Source: Gemmatimonadota bacterium
GTDB lineage: Bacteria; Gemmatimonadota; Gemmatimonadetes; Longimicrobiales; Gaopeijiaceae
Direction of reading: 5' to 3'
DNA length: 64,000 nt
NCBI GenBank assembly: GCA_022826565.1
Contig: JAJDUP010000058.1
Coordinates: forward strand, 1-64,000
Shown here: positions 7,896-16,087 of the stretch, in pieces
How positions within the stretch are numbered: position 1 is the stretch's first letter
Layout of the letters: each line of letters begins with the position of its first letter
Notes under the pieces: generated by a model
Told to the model about the DNA's origin: nothing
The model's input: the letters and a program-made list of their open reading frames with translations, nothing else
Database searches by the model: none
Position numbers and translations under genes: made by a program

Positions 7896-9097
7896 CACCC
7901 CTCCATGGTTGGGCCGTTGTCCCGGCCGCCCTGCGGCTCTCCCACACCTGGTGAGCCCGCGGCCTGCACCGGGCGAAGCGACCACGGCACCCCCAACTCG
8001 GCTGCCAGTTCGCGCAGCCCCGCCACGGTCTTCCCGTCGACCGGCACTCCGAGCCGAAGCCGCCTCCGCGCCCGCCGCTGCTCGGCCTCGCCGGGCAGCT
8101 GCACGGGACGGTCCGGATCGATCGGAGGCGCCTCCAGCACCTCGCGGGTCAGCGCTTCGAGCCGTTGCTCGAACTCGGGCCGCGGCATGAACGCGTCCGT
8201 GGAGATCGCGATCATCGTGTGGGCAACGTCGTAGTCGAGATCATCCTGGAATACCTGCCCGCCGAAGAGCGATCCCGTCAAGACGCCGGTCAGGATGTCG
8301 GTGGCCAGACTGAGGCCGTAGCCCTTGTAGTCGCCGATCGGCAGCAGAGGACCGTCCATGGCCGCCCGCGGGTCAGTGGTGCGGGCACCGTCCGGGGTGA
8401 GCGCCCAATGGTCCGGCATCGCCAGCCCGGCCCGTTCCAGCCATCGCATCATGCCCTTGCCGGACTGGGTAAGCGCCATATCGAGGATGATGGGATCGCG
8501 GCCGTCGCCTCGCGGCACCGCGATCCCCCAGGGGTTGGTCCCCAGCACGGGACGGGCGGATCCCCACGGCGCCATCTCCGCGCCCGCATTGGTCATGGCT
8601 ATGCCGATCAGCCCTGCGTCCGCCGCGCGCTTCGCATGATAGCCCGCGATGCCGAAATGGTTGCTGTGCCGCACCGCTACCATGGCCACCCCGGTCGCGC
8701 CCGCCATCTCGATCGCCCGGTCCATCGCGCGGCGCGCGGCCACGTACCCCAGCCCCTTGTGCGCGTCCAGCAGCGCCGCCGCGGCTCCCTCCCTGACCCA
8801 CCGCATCGACGCGTCCGGCTGGATCCCCCCGTTCCGCATCCGCCGCGCATAGCGGAACAGCTTCTCGAGACCCTGCCCCTGCCCCGGATGCCACCACAGC
8901 GACGCCGTCACCACCCCGTCGGCGTTGATGCGCGCCTCCTCGTCGTTCGCGCCCAGCGCCCGCAGCACCGACTCCGCGAAGTGGCGCAGGGAGGGCTCGG
9001 TGACGCGGTCTACCGAGACGCGGTCGTCGAGCTGGTAGGTGATGACGGTTTCCTGTTGCCCGGATGGTACGCTTGTGGCCCAATGCCGTTCAAACAT
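7895..9097 (-). CDS. Ldh2/malate-lactate-ureidoglycolate dehydrogenase family oxidoreductase
   Basis: 400 residues from the ATG at 9097. A GTG/ATG further out (9121) is also open, and no ribosome site decides between them. Homology begins near VSVDRVTEPSLRHFAESVLRALG. Family signatures include HSNHFGIAGYHAKRA, with the catalytic histidine, and GTNPWGIAVP and GDYKGYGLSLATDILTG. These NAD(P)-dependent enzymes do not have a classical Rossmann fold and oxidise 2-hydroxyacids such as malate, sulfolactate or ureidoglycolate. It is the first gene of a coupled pair with the AstE-like hydrolase, convergent with a hydantoinase, which makes a ureide-type substrate attractive but unproven. Confidence 0.88.
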   Translation of the reverse strand: MFERHWATSVPSGQQETVITYQLDDRVSVDRVTEPSLRHFAESVLRALGANDEEARINADGVVTASLWWHPGQGQGLEKLFRYARRMRNGGIQPDASMRWVREGAAAALLDAHKGLGYVAARRAMDRAIEMAGATGVAMVAVRHSNHFGIAGYHAKRAADAGLIGIAMTNAGAEMAPWGSARPVLGTNPWGIAVPRGDGRDPIILDMALTQSGKGMMRWLERAGLAMPDHWALTPDGARTTDPRAAMDGPLLPIGDYKGYGLSLATDILTGVLTGSLFGGQVFQDDLDYDVAHTMIAISTDAFMPRPEFEQRLEALTREVLEAPPIDPDRPVQLPGEAEQRRARRRLRLGVPVDGKTVAGLRELAAELGVPWSLRPVQAAGSPGVGEPQGGRDNGPTMEG

Positions 9098-9217
9098 GGT
9101 GTGCCGGCAGATCCCGTCCAACCACCGGCACCGCGGAAGTCCTGCCAGCTACTGATCCGACGAGGTGGGCGGACGGCACAGTTCAGCCTGAAGCGCCCTA
9201 CAGACCTGCATACGCCG

Positions 9218-9748
9218 ATGAATAGGATCGCCTCTCCACCTGCGGTGCTCCGCGAAATCCCCGGGCCTTCGGAATGCGAGATGTGTGGGACTCCGGGCCT
9301 CAGGACCGAATTGGTCAGAGACCCCTTCATTTACGGCGTGGGTGACGACGTGGTCGAGCTCTCCGTCGACATTCCCGTCCACACGTGCGATCAATGCAAG
9401 GTATGTTTCACGGGGCGAGAGGCCGAGGTGATTCACCATGAAGCGGTCTGTCGGCACCTCGGAGTGCTAACACCCGAAGAGATCCGGGGCATCCGAAAAC
9501 AATACGGCCTCTCCCGCGCCGCGTTCGCTCGCTTGACCGGGTTCGGAAAGGCGAGCCTGGCGCGTTGGGAGCGCGGAGAACTGATCCAGAACACCTCCAG
9601 CGATCGCTACCTCAAGCTATTGCTGGATCCCCGAATATTCCGAGACCTCACAAGCCTCGCAGGACTTGAAGATGCTGATGGCAACCCAGCTCCGGCAGCG
9701 GCCCCTTCGCCAATGGGTGTGGTTGTGTCCATTGCCTCAGGCCGCTGA
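9218..9748 (+). CDS. orphan MqsA/YgiT-type zinc-finger HTH regulator (antitoxin-like)
   Basis: 176 residues. The N-terminal zinc finger uses C20/C23 (CEMC) and C57/C60 (CDQC). An Xre-type helix-turn-helix covers about residues 88-130 (EIRGIRKQYGLSRAAFARLTG, then ASLARWERGE). This is the layout of MqsA-type antitoxins. No MqsR-like or other small toxin gene lies on either side: 120 bases upstream is the start of the Ldh2 gene, and 88 bases downstream is the end of a converging gene. By eye its GC content is lower than that of its neighbours, which suggests acquisition. No clear ribosome site precedes the ATG at 9218. It may be a solitary autoregulator or the remnant of a toxin-antitoxin pair. 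Confidence 0.75.
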   Translation: MNRIASPPAVLREIPGPSECEMCGTPGLRTELVRDPFIYGVGDDVVELSVDIPVHTCDQCKVCFTGREAEVIHHEAVCRHLGVLTPEEIRGIRKQYGLSRAAFARLTGFGKASLARWERGELIQNTSSDRYLKLLLDPRIFRDLTSLAGLEDADGNPAPAAAPSPMGVVVSIASGR

Positions 9749-9836
9749 CGAACCTTCCGCGAGACAGATCAAGGCGATGTGACATACTTGTCCCATCCGA
9801 GCATACCCCAGTCCCTGCCCGTTTCCCCGGAACCGC

Positions 9837-12200
9837 TCAGGGAATCAGCCGCCGTGCCCGCGGTCGCACGATGAACAGCCCTTCCCGGCGACTCGACAGC
9901 AGCACCGTCCCGCTCTCGAAGTAGGGGTACACGCTCCACGTTCCGTCGAACCCGGCCTCGTCCTTGCCCCACGGCGTCGTGTCGAAGTACCCCAACTCCG
10001 CGGGATTCTCGGGATCGCTGATGTCCAGCACCCGCAGCCCGGCACGGTTGTTCGACATGTAGAGCCGGTCGCCCTTGACGTACATGTTGTGATCCGTGGC
10101 CCGCGTGGGGTTCATGTACTCGCTGAGGACGAGAGGGTCGTCGAGGTCCTCGAGGTCCCAGATCAAGGTGCGCGTGGCGTCGACCAGGCCGCCCACCTCG
10201 TCCAGTTCGTCGTTCGAGTAGAAGTAGCGGTGGTCCTCGGTGAGCCAGCCCTGGTGGGCGTAGGCGACGTTGGGGTAGTCGGCGGCGGCCACGGCGACGG
10301 GGTTGTCCTTGTCGGTCACGTCCGCAATCGACAGCGCGGTCTCGTTGGAGTTGACGCAGATTTCGCGGCCGGCGTAGTCCTCGTCCGGTCCGTGGTAGAT
10401 CACGCACTGGGTGTCGTGCGAGTTGCCGGTGTTGCGGCGTCCCGTGTTGGGATGGGCGAAGCATCCCGCGAAGACCGGGTTGAGTGGATCGTTGATGTCC
10501 ACCATGTGCGAGCCGCCCCCGCAGGTCTCGCCGCCGTCCGACGACCCGACCAGGTAGGCGAAGCCGGTCTCTTCGTTGATCGCGATGTTGTGCGACGACG
10601 CGATCCCGTCGTACATCGCTGTGGCCTCGAACTCCTGCGGCTCGGAGACGTCCCTGAGCTGGGTGAGGTCGAAGATCTGCATCCCGTGCTGGCCCGCGCC
10701 GTCGGCGACCACGAACATGTGGTCCCTGAAGACTTTCATGTCGCGCCAGCTGTTGGCCCGGCTGCCCTCCGTCATGGCCAGGTTGCCGAGATAGCGGGGG
10801 TTGGAGGCGTCCGTCACGTCGACGAATGCCGTCCCGTCCATCCGTCCCACCAGCGCGTACTCCCGCCCGGTCTCCGAATCGGTCCACCCCCACACGTCGT
10901 TGAGACGCGCGCCCCGGCCCGCGCCCAGCTCCCCCCACGGGACGAACGAGAGCAGGTCCACATGATCGCAGTCATAGCCGGCGGCCTCGCCGTCGGCGCA
11001 GGGAACCTCGCCGCCGCTGATGGCGGGCAAGGGAGCGTAGTCGACCATGAGGTACCCGGTCCGGGCCCAGGTTCCCGATTCGCCGGAGAAGACCGTGACG
11101 GCTCCCAGGCCGAAATCGGCGGCGGGGTTGCCGAAGGCGGCGATGCCGTCCGCGAACTCCAGTTGCTGGCCGCCGACCACGGTCCGGCCATCACCCGCAT
11201 CGGCAATCTCGGTGACGCCGGCCAGGATCCATTCATCGTCCTCCCGGGTGTAGGAGGACAGGAGCATTCCGCCCCCCACCAGGAGCGTAGCCCCGTCGGT
11301 CCCCAGCGACAGGCCAAAGCCCCCGTCCCGATCGTCCTCGGGCGACAGCGTCCCGATCGCCGCCCACGTGCCGTCGGTCCTGGCGAATCGGTGCAATACC
11401 GGCTGCTCGGAATCTCCCATCGTCAGCTGACCGACAAGGACCTCATCGCCGGCCACCGCGACCGAGGTTCCAAACATCACGAGTCCCGCGGCGTCGGGGT
11501 CAGGAGGGGCAAGCGCCGTCGGAGATCCCCAGGATCCTCCCTCGTCACGCTCGAACACGTGGGCCGCTCGGCCCGTCGCGCTCGCGCTCGCCAGCAGGTT
11601 GTCGCCCAGCGCGAACCGGTTTCCAACGTCATCGGGCAGTGCAACCGTGGTGCCCGGCGACCAGATCCCATCCTCGCCGAGACCAAATGTCGCAAGCACG
11701 CGCCCGTCTCCCTCGCGGGCCGCGACCGCGATCATCTCCCGACCGGCAGCCATCAGCGACGCGCCGAAGCCATCCAATCCCGTTCCTCCGATCGTCTGGA
11801 TCGGGTCTGCGTTGCCGGTCCGGACCTCCGCAAGGCTGTACACGTAGACGCGCCCTTCGTCTCCACCGTCGGCCCCGACCAACAGGTGATCGCCCGACCG
11901 GGCCAGGGCCCTGCCGAAGCCGTCCTGCACCGCCGGCTCGGGCGCGCGCAACGACCACACCTCTGTCCATTCGCCGTCGAAGGCGTAGCCGCGCACGGTG
12001 CCGGGGTCGCGCTCGTGAGCGGCCTCGCCGACCAGTACCTGGCCGTCGGCCACGAGAACGGCTCCGCCGAAGGCCTGGGCGGCAACCGGCGCCGGGAGGC
12101 CAGCCGACAGTACGCCGAGCGCGAGCGCACCCGAGACGCCCGGGACGTTCAGACGGCGCAGGCGAGAGAGCAGGGCAGGAGCAGACGGGAGACAACGCAT
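9837..12200 (-). CDS. secreted choice-of-anchor-B protein with N-terminal FG-GAP-like beta-propeller
   Basis: 787 residues. A Sec signal peptide of about 42 residues ends near PVAAQA. Residues 45-380 form repeated blades of the type GxGFGxSLxxxGxxxLVG, typical of FG-GAP-like propellers. From about residue 395 to the end is a choice-of-anchor-B domain with LVIVD-type repeats (VWGWTDSETGREYALVGRMDGTA, LRVLDISDPENPAELGYFDT). These are surface or secreted proteins of unknown role. GGAGG lies 8 bases before the ATG. The following gene upstream (12300-13619) is a shorter paralogue of its C-terminal half, 99 bases away. Confidence 0.85.
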   Translation of the reverse strand: MRCLPSAPALLSRLRRLNVPGVSGALALGVLSAGLPAPVAAQAFGGAVLVADGQVLVGEAAHERDPGTVRGYAFDGEWTEVWSLRAPEPAVQDGFGRALARSGDHLLVGADGGDEGRVYVYSLAEVRTGNADPIQTIGGTGLDGFGASLMAAGREMIAVAAREGDGRVLATFGLGEDGIWSPGTTVALPDDVGNRFALGDNLLASASATGRAAHVFERDEGGSWGSPTALAPPDPDAAGLVMFGTSVAVAGDEVLVGQLTMGDSEQPVLHRFARTDGTWAAIGTLSPEDDRDGGFGLSLGTDGATLLVGGGMLLSSYTREDDEWILAGVTEIADAGDGRTVVGGQQLEFADGIAAFGNPAADFGLGAVTVFSGESGTWARTGYLMVDYAPLPAISGGEVPCADGEAAGYDCDHVDLLSFVPWGELGAGRGARLNDVWGWTDSETGREYALVGRMDGTAFVDVTDASNPRYLGNLAMTEGSRANSWRDMKVFRDHMFVVADGAGQHGMQIFDLTQLRDVSEPQEFEATAMYDGIASSHNIAINEETGFAYLVGSSDGGETCGGGSHMVDINDPLNPVFAGCFAHPNTGRRNTGNSHDTQCVIYHGPDEDYAGREICVNSNETALSIADVTDKDNPVAVAAADYPNVAYAHQGWLTEDHRYFYSNDELDEVGGLVDATRTLIWDLEDLDDPLVLSEYMNPTRATDHNMYVKGDRLYMSNNRAGLRVLDISDPENPAELGYFDTTPWGKDEAGFDGTWSVYPYFESGTVLLSSRREGLFIVRPRARRLIP

Positions 12201-12299
12201 ACAAACCTCCGAAGGTCGATCAAGCGGCGGACAACATGGACTGCAACGGAATCTACGTTCGGCGGCCCCGCAAGGAATCCCCTCGCCGGCGAGATGACA

Positions 12300-13619
12300 T
12301 TACCGGCCCGCGCTCGGATGCACCACGAACAGTCCCTCACTCCGGCTGGACACCAGCACATTCCCGCTTGCGAAGAACGGATAGACGCTCCACGCACCGT
12401 CGAAGCGGGTCGCCCCCGAAAGGGTGCGCACGCCCGTCGGAGGCATTTCGGCCGGGGAGGTATCCTCGGGAGTCGTGTCGAAGTACCCCAACTCGACCGG
12501 CCTCGCTCGATCGCTGATGTCCAGCACCCGCAGGCCCGACCGCTTGAGCGCCAGATAGAGCCGGTTGCCGCTCACATAGAGGTTGTGTTCCGGGTCGTTG
12601 TCCGGGCCGTAATGCTCCGCAGCCAGGATGGGCTCGTCCAGATCCGTCATGTCCCAGACCAGGGTGCGCTGACCGTCCACCCAACCCGTGGCCTCGTCCA
12701 GTTCGTCGCCCATGTAGAAGTGGCGGTGATCGTCGGTGAGCCAACCCTGATGAGCGTAGGCCACGACCGGATACGAAGCGTGAGCGACCGCGACGGGGTC
12801 GTCCCTGTCGGTCACGTCGGCGACGGAGATCGCCGTTTCGTTCGAGCTGACGCATATCTCGCGGCCCTGGTAATCGTCGTCCGGTCCGCGGTACACGACG
12901 CACTGGGTGTCGTGTGAGGTCCCGGTGCCTCGCCGGCCGGTCTCGGGGTCGGCGAAACATCCGGCGAAGACGGGGTCGACGGGATTCCGGATATCGACCA
13001 TGTGCAATCCGCCCCCACAGGTCTCGCCCCCGGTGGAACCGGTCAGGTACGCGAATCCCGTCTCCGCGTTGATCGCGACGTTGATTGCGGACCCGATCCC
13101 GGTGTACACGGCGGACGGCGCGAAATCGCGGGGCTCGGTTACGTCCCGGAGCTGCGTCAGGTCGAACACCTGCATCCCGTGTCCCTCCGTGCCGCCCGCG
13201 ACCACGAACGCATGGTTCCGGAAGACCTTCACATCGCGCCAGATGGTGATGGGGCTCCCCACGGTCGCGGGCAGACTCCCCAGGTAGCTGGGGTCGTGCG
13301 GGTCGGTCACGTCGACGAAGGCGGTGCCGTCCATCCGGCCCACCAGGGCGTACTCGCGGCCACTCCACGGATCGGTCCAGCCCCAGACGTCGTTGAGCTT
13401 CACGGAGTCCGCCGCGCCCAATTGCCCGCGCGGCAGATGTCCCAGCAGGTCGACGCGGTCGCAGGGGTAAACACCCGCCATCCCGTCAACGCACGGAATC
13501 GCGCGGGCGTCCGTGTCCTGGGCCCATCCCGGCACCGCGGCCATCAGCGGGAGGGCGAGCGCGACCGATGTCGGCCAGGTCGCAGTCCGCAGACGCTCGC
13601 TGTAATGTTGACACGACAT
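12300..13619 (-). CDS. choice-of-anchor-B family protein (short paralogue)
   Basis: 439 residues. A signal peptide is followed by AQDTDARAIPCVDGMAGVYPCDRVDLL. The rest aligns over its full length to the C-terminal half of the neighbouring 787-residue protein, roughly two thirds identical by eye. It has an extra insert near residue 400 (EDTSPAEMPPTGVRTLSG). LVIVD-type repeats predict a beta-propeller outside the cytoplasmic membrane. The ATG lies within an AT-rich repeat element (13605-13629) and only about 8 bases after a predicted transcription start. It is probably the promoter-proximal gene of the anchor-B pair. Confidence 0.85.
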   Translation of the reverse strand: MSCQHYSERLRTATWPTSVALALPLMAAVPGWAQDTDARAIPCVDGMAGVYPCDRVDLLGHLPRGQLGAADSVKLNDVWGWTDPWSGREYALVGRMDGTAFVDVTDPHDPSYLGSLPATVGSPITIWRDVKVFRNHAFVVAGGTEGHGMQVFDLTQLRDVTEPRDFAPSAVYTGIGSAINVAINAETGFAYLTGSTGGETCGGGLHMVDIRNPVDPVFAGCFADPETGRRGTGTSHDTQCVVYRGPDDDYQGREICVSSNETAISVADVTDRDDPVAVAHASYPVVAYAHQGWLTDDHRHFYMGDELDEATGWVDGQRTLVWDMTDLDEPILAAEHYGPDNDPEHNLYVSGNRLYLALKRSGLRVLDISDRARPVELGYFDTTPEDTSPAEMPPTGVRTLSGATRFDGAWSVYPFFASGNVLVSSRSEGLFVVHPSAGR

Positions 13620-13629
13620 AATGTAATGT
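13605..13629. promoter_or_regulatory. AT-rich candidate operator, copy a
   Basis: A 25-base element beginning ATGTTGACAC and ending TAATGTAATGT. It shares with the copies at 23276 and 55931 the fixed pattern ATGT-N6-GACAT-N-A-N2-T-N-ATGT. It contains the small palindrome ACATAATGT. It covers the predicted transcription start and start codon of the 13619 anchor-B gene, a position expected for a repressor site. The TGTA/TACA half-sites recall BlaI/MecI operators; the regulator is not in this window. Confidence 0.5.
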
Positions 13630-13633
13630 TCTC

Positions 13634-13662
13634 TTTACAGTTCGCCGAGCTGTCCGTGTCAG
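13634..13662 (-). promoter_or_regulatory. candidate promoter of the anchor-B gene pair
   Basis: On the minus strand, CTGACA (13662-13657), a 17-base spacer and TGTAAA (13639-13634) form a good sigma70-like promoter. The predicted start near 13627 leaves a leader of about 8 bases before the ATG at 13619. The promoter occupies the short gap after, and the end region of, the VOC gene. Confidence 0.45.
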
Positions 13663-13674
13663 CCCGTTTTGCCG

Positions 13675-14535
13675 CTACGCCAACTCCACCAGCTCGACCG
13701 CCATCCCCGGCAACTCGTCCGGGTGGACGAACGCAGCTGCGCCCTCGTCGAACCGATGGATCGTGTCGTCCAGGATGCGGACGCCGCGCTCGCGCAGGCC
13801 GGCAACGTCGCCCTCGATGTCGCTCGTCTCCAGCGCGATGTGTTCCAGCCCCTCGCCCCGCTCCCGCAGGAACCGTCCCGCCCGCGAGCCGGGGTCGCGG
13901 CTCTCCAGAAGCTGCAGTGAGCACCGGTTGCGGAAGTCGATGTACGCCTCGCGCATCGCCGGGCTTTCATCTCCGGCCGCATCCCCGGCGGCCAGACCGA
14001 AAAAGCGCTCGAACCGCCCCGCCGCATCGTCCAGGTCGTGCACGCAGAGGCCGATATGATGCAGGCGGGTCAGCGCCATCGAGGTGCTGATCGGCTCGCC
14101 CACGGCGTCAGGGGGATACACCCAGCTGCGGTCGTGCGACTCGATGAGCTCGACGGTGAGCCCGGGCAGCTTGTCGGGGAACACGAACGCCTCGTAGCCG
14201 TCGTTGGCGTCAAGGATCCGGTCTTCCCACACGCCGACACCGATTTCCCGCAGGTGGTCGACATCGGCCTCGATGCTGTCGGTCTCGATGCAGATGTGCT
14301 CCAGCCCCTCGCCGCGCTCGCGGAAGAAGCGGTGGACGCGCGTTGCCGGGTTCCAGTTCTGTACCAGGTGGAGCCAGCACTCGTTGCCGAGGAGGATGCG
14401 CGCGTCCAGCTGCATCCCCTGGCCCTGGTCGTCCCGGAAATCGATCGCGGGCAGGCCAAGGACGCGCTCGAAGCGGTCGCAGGCGTCGTGCAGATCCCGC
14501 ACCACGATGCCGATGTGCTGCACACGGAGGATCAT
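13675..14535 (-). CDS. double VOC-domain (glyoxalase/methylmalonyl-CoA epimerase-like) protein
   Basis: 286 residues made of two tandem VOC units, about 1-135 and 150-286. Each begins with an HIGI/HHIGL strand (VQHIGIVVRDLHDACDRFER; LHHIGLCVHDLDDAAGRFER) and contains RGEGLEHI, the metal-ligand strand of the methylmalonyl-CoA epimerase group. VOC proteins isomerise, cleave or bind small acids at a metal site, and the substrate here is unknown. The ATG overlaps the stop of the amidohydrolase gene by four bases (ATGA), so it is the second gene of an operon. The repeat of the same motif in both halves suggests internal duplication. Confidence 0.85.
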   Translation of the reverse strand: MILRVQHIGIVVRDLHDACDRFERVLGLPAIDFRDDQGQGMQLDARILLGNECWLHLVQNWNPATRVHRFFRERGEGLEHICIETDSIEADVDHLREIGVGVWEDRILDANDGYEAFVFPDKLPGLTVELIESHDRSWVYPPDAVGEPISTSMALTRLHHIGLCVHDLDDAAGRFERFFGLAAGDAAGDESPAMREAYIDFRNRCSLQLLESRDPGSRAGRFLRERGEGLEHIALETSDIEGDVAGLRERGVRILDDTIHRFDEGAAAFVHPDELPGMAVELVELA

Positions 14536-15881
14536 CGCCCGGCACTCCCCGCGACGGGGTCGTTCCGGTGCACCCGCCCCGCGCGCATGACGAAGACGAC
14601 CCTCCCGAGGGCCTCGATGTCGGCGGACGGGTCGCCCTCCAATCCAATCAGATCCGCCTCGAATCCTTCGGTGACGGTGCCGATCGCATCGCCAAGCTCC
14701 AGCGACTCGGCGGCCAGGCTCGTCGCGGAGACGACCGCGGCCATGGGGTCCTGCCCGCCCTCCTGCACGCGGTAGGCCAGCTCGCGCCAGTTGTGACCGT
14801 GCGCCCCCGCGACCGCGTCGGTCCCGAAGACGGTCTTGAGGCCCGGAACGGTGAGCGCCTCGCGGAAGACCTCCAGGGCGACCGGCACCGCTGCGCGCAT
14901 CTGCGCGAACCCCTCTTCAGTGTAGTTGCCGATGCCGATGTAGCGCTCGACGTTGGTGAAGTAGTTGTCGAAGATGAGGTGGATGTGGGGGTCGTAGTAG
15001 AGGCCGCGCTCGGCGAGGAGCTCCAGGGTGGGGCGGTCGAGGAGGGCGCCGTGCTCGATCTGGTGGCAGTCGGCGAGGGCGGCGCGCGTGGCGCTTTCGG
15101 AGCTGTGGGCGTGGACCACCGCGCGGAGGCCGTGGGTGCGTGCCTGGCCGCAGGCGGCGTCGAGCTGTTCCTGGGAGAGGGTGGGGGTGCCGCCGACGCG
15201 GATGCTGGCGGAGGCGAAGATCTTGATGACGTCGGCGCCGGCCGCGGCCATCTCGTCGACGTGCGCGCGGATCGCCGCGGGGTCTCCGGTGCCGGCCGTC
15301 ACCGGGCTTACCGAGGTGATGATGCGCGGGCCCGGCAGGGCGCCGGCGGCGATCGCTTCGCGCACGGGGATGTCCTCGGGACCGCCGAGGCTCTGCACGG
15401 TCGTGACGCCGCTTTGGAGCATGCTCCAGGCGTTGGCGGCGGCGTAGAGGACTTCGTCTTCGGGGGTGTCTGTGGACCCGGCGGTGTGGAGCCGGCCGGT
15501 GTCGCGGTCGAAGTGCCACCCGAGGTGGACGTGGGTGTCGATGAGACCGGGGAGGAGGGTGGTGCCGGAAAGGTCGTAGACCAGGCCGTCCGTGGTTCCG
15601 GCCTCGGCCACGGCTGCGATGCGCCCGTCGCGCACGACCACCTCGGTGCCGGTCAGCGCGCCGCCGCGGCCGTCCAGGATGCGGTCAGGGCGCAGGACGA
15701 TGGCTGTCGGGACCGGTTCGCCCTGGTCGGCCGAAGCCGTCCCGGCCGGGGCCGCACCTCCGCTCGTGTCCGCCTCTCCTCCGCAACCGGCCATTACCCA
15801 TGCCGCGGCCGCCAACCGAGCCACAGCCGCGTTCAACCGTCGATTGGTCATCCTCGAGTACATCTTCTGGCTGAAGGTCAT
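14532..15881 (-). CDS. amidohydrolase-family lipoprotein
   Basis: About 449 residues from the ATG at 15881. Starts at 15863 or 15851 (MTNRRLNAAVARLAAAAW) are equally possible, and the last gives the neatest signal peptide. The lipobox VMAGC predicts a lipid-anchored protein. Amidohydrolase features follow: LLPGLIDTHVHLGWH with the HxH metal pair, then VVHAHSSESATRAALADCHQIEHG, and FGTDAVAGAHGHN. The layout is that of imidazolonepropionase-like/Xaa-Pro dipeptidase-type secreted amidohydrolases. The substrate is unknown. It overlaps the VOC gene downstream by four bases and is divergent from the S46 peptidase gene. Confidence 0.86.
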   Translation of the reverse strand: MTFSQKMYSRMTNRRLNAAVARLAAAAWVMAGCGGEADTSGGAAPAGTASADQGEPVPTAIVLRPDRILDGRGGALTGTEVVVRDGRIAAVAEAGTTDGLVYDLSGTTLLPGLIDTHVHLGWHFDRDTGRLHTAGSTDTPEDEVLYAAANAWSMLQSGVTTVQSLGGPEDIPVREAIAAGALPGPRIITSVSPVTAGTGDPAAIRAHVDEMAAAGADVIKIFASASIRVGGTPTLSQEQLDAACGQARTHGLRAVVHAHSSESATRAALADCHQIEHGALLDRPTLELLAERGLYYDPHIHLIFDNYFTNVERYIGIGNYTEEGFAQMRAAVPVALEVFREALTVPGLKTVFGTDAVAGAHGHNWRELAYRVQEGGQDPMAAVVSATSLAAESLELGDAIGTVTEGFEADLIGLEGDPSADIEALGRVVFVMRAGRVHRNDPVAGSAGR

Positions 15882-16087
15882 CTGTCGCTTCGGTCCGCGG
15901 GCACGCGGTCGACCTGGGCACCCGGCCCGAATCGTAGCCGTTCGTACTGTGCCAGCCCTTGGCGCGGGCGTCAAAAGGATGCACGGCGATTATCTTGCAT
16001 GGACGAAGGCGCGGACTTGACCTTCCAGTCCCGGGTTTCGGCCTCCCCGGCGCCGGCCCCCACAGCAATGTCACGAGGATCCATCCC

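Noticed and set aside
9281-9450. A toxin gene paired with the MqsA-like protein
   Set aside because: No open frame of suitable size lies next to 9218-9748 on either strand; the flanks are the starts and ends of clear enzymes.
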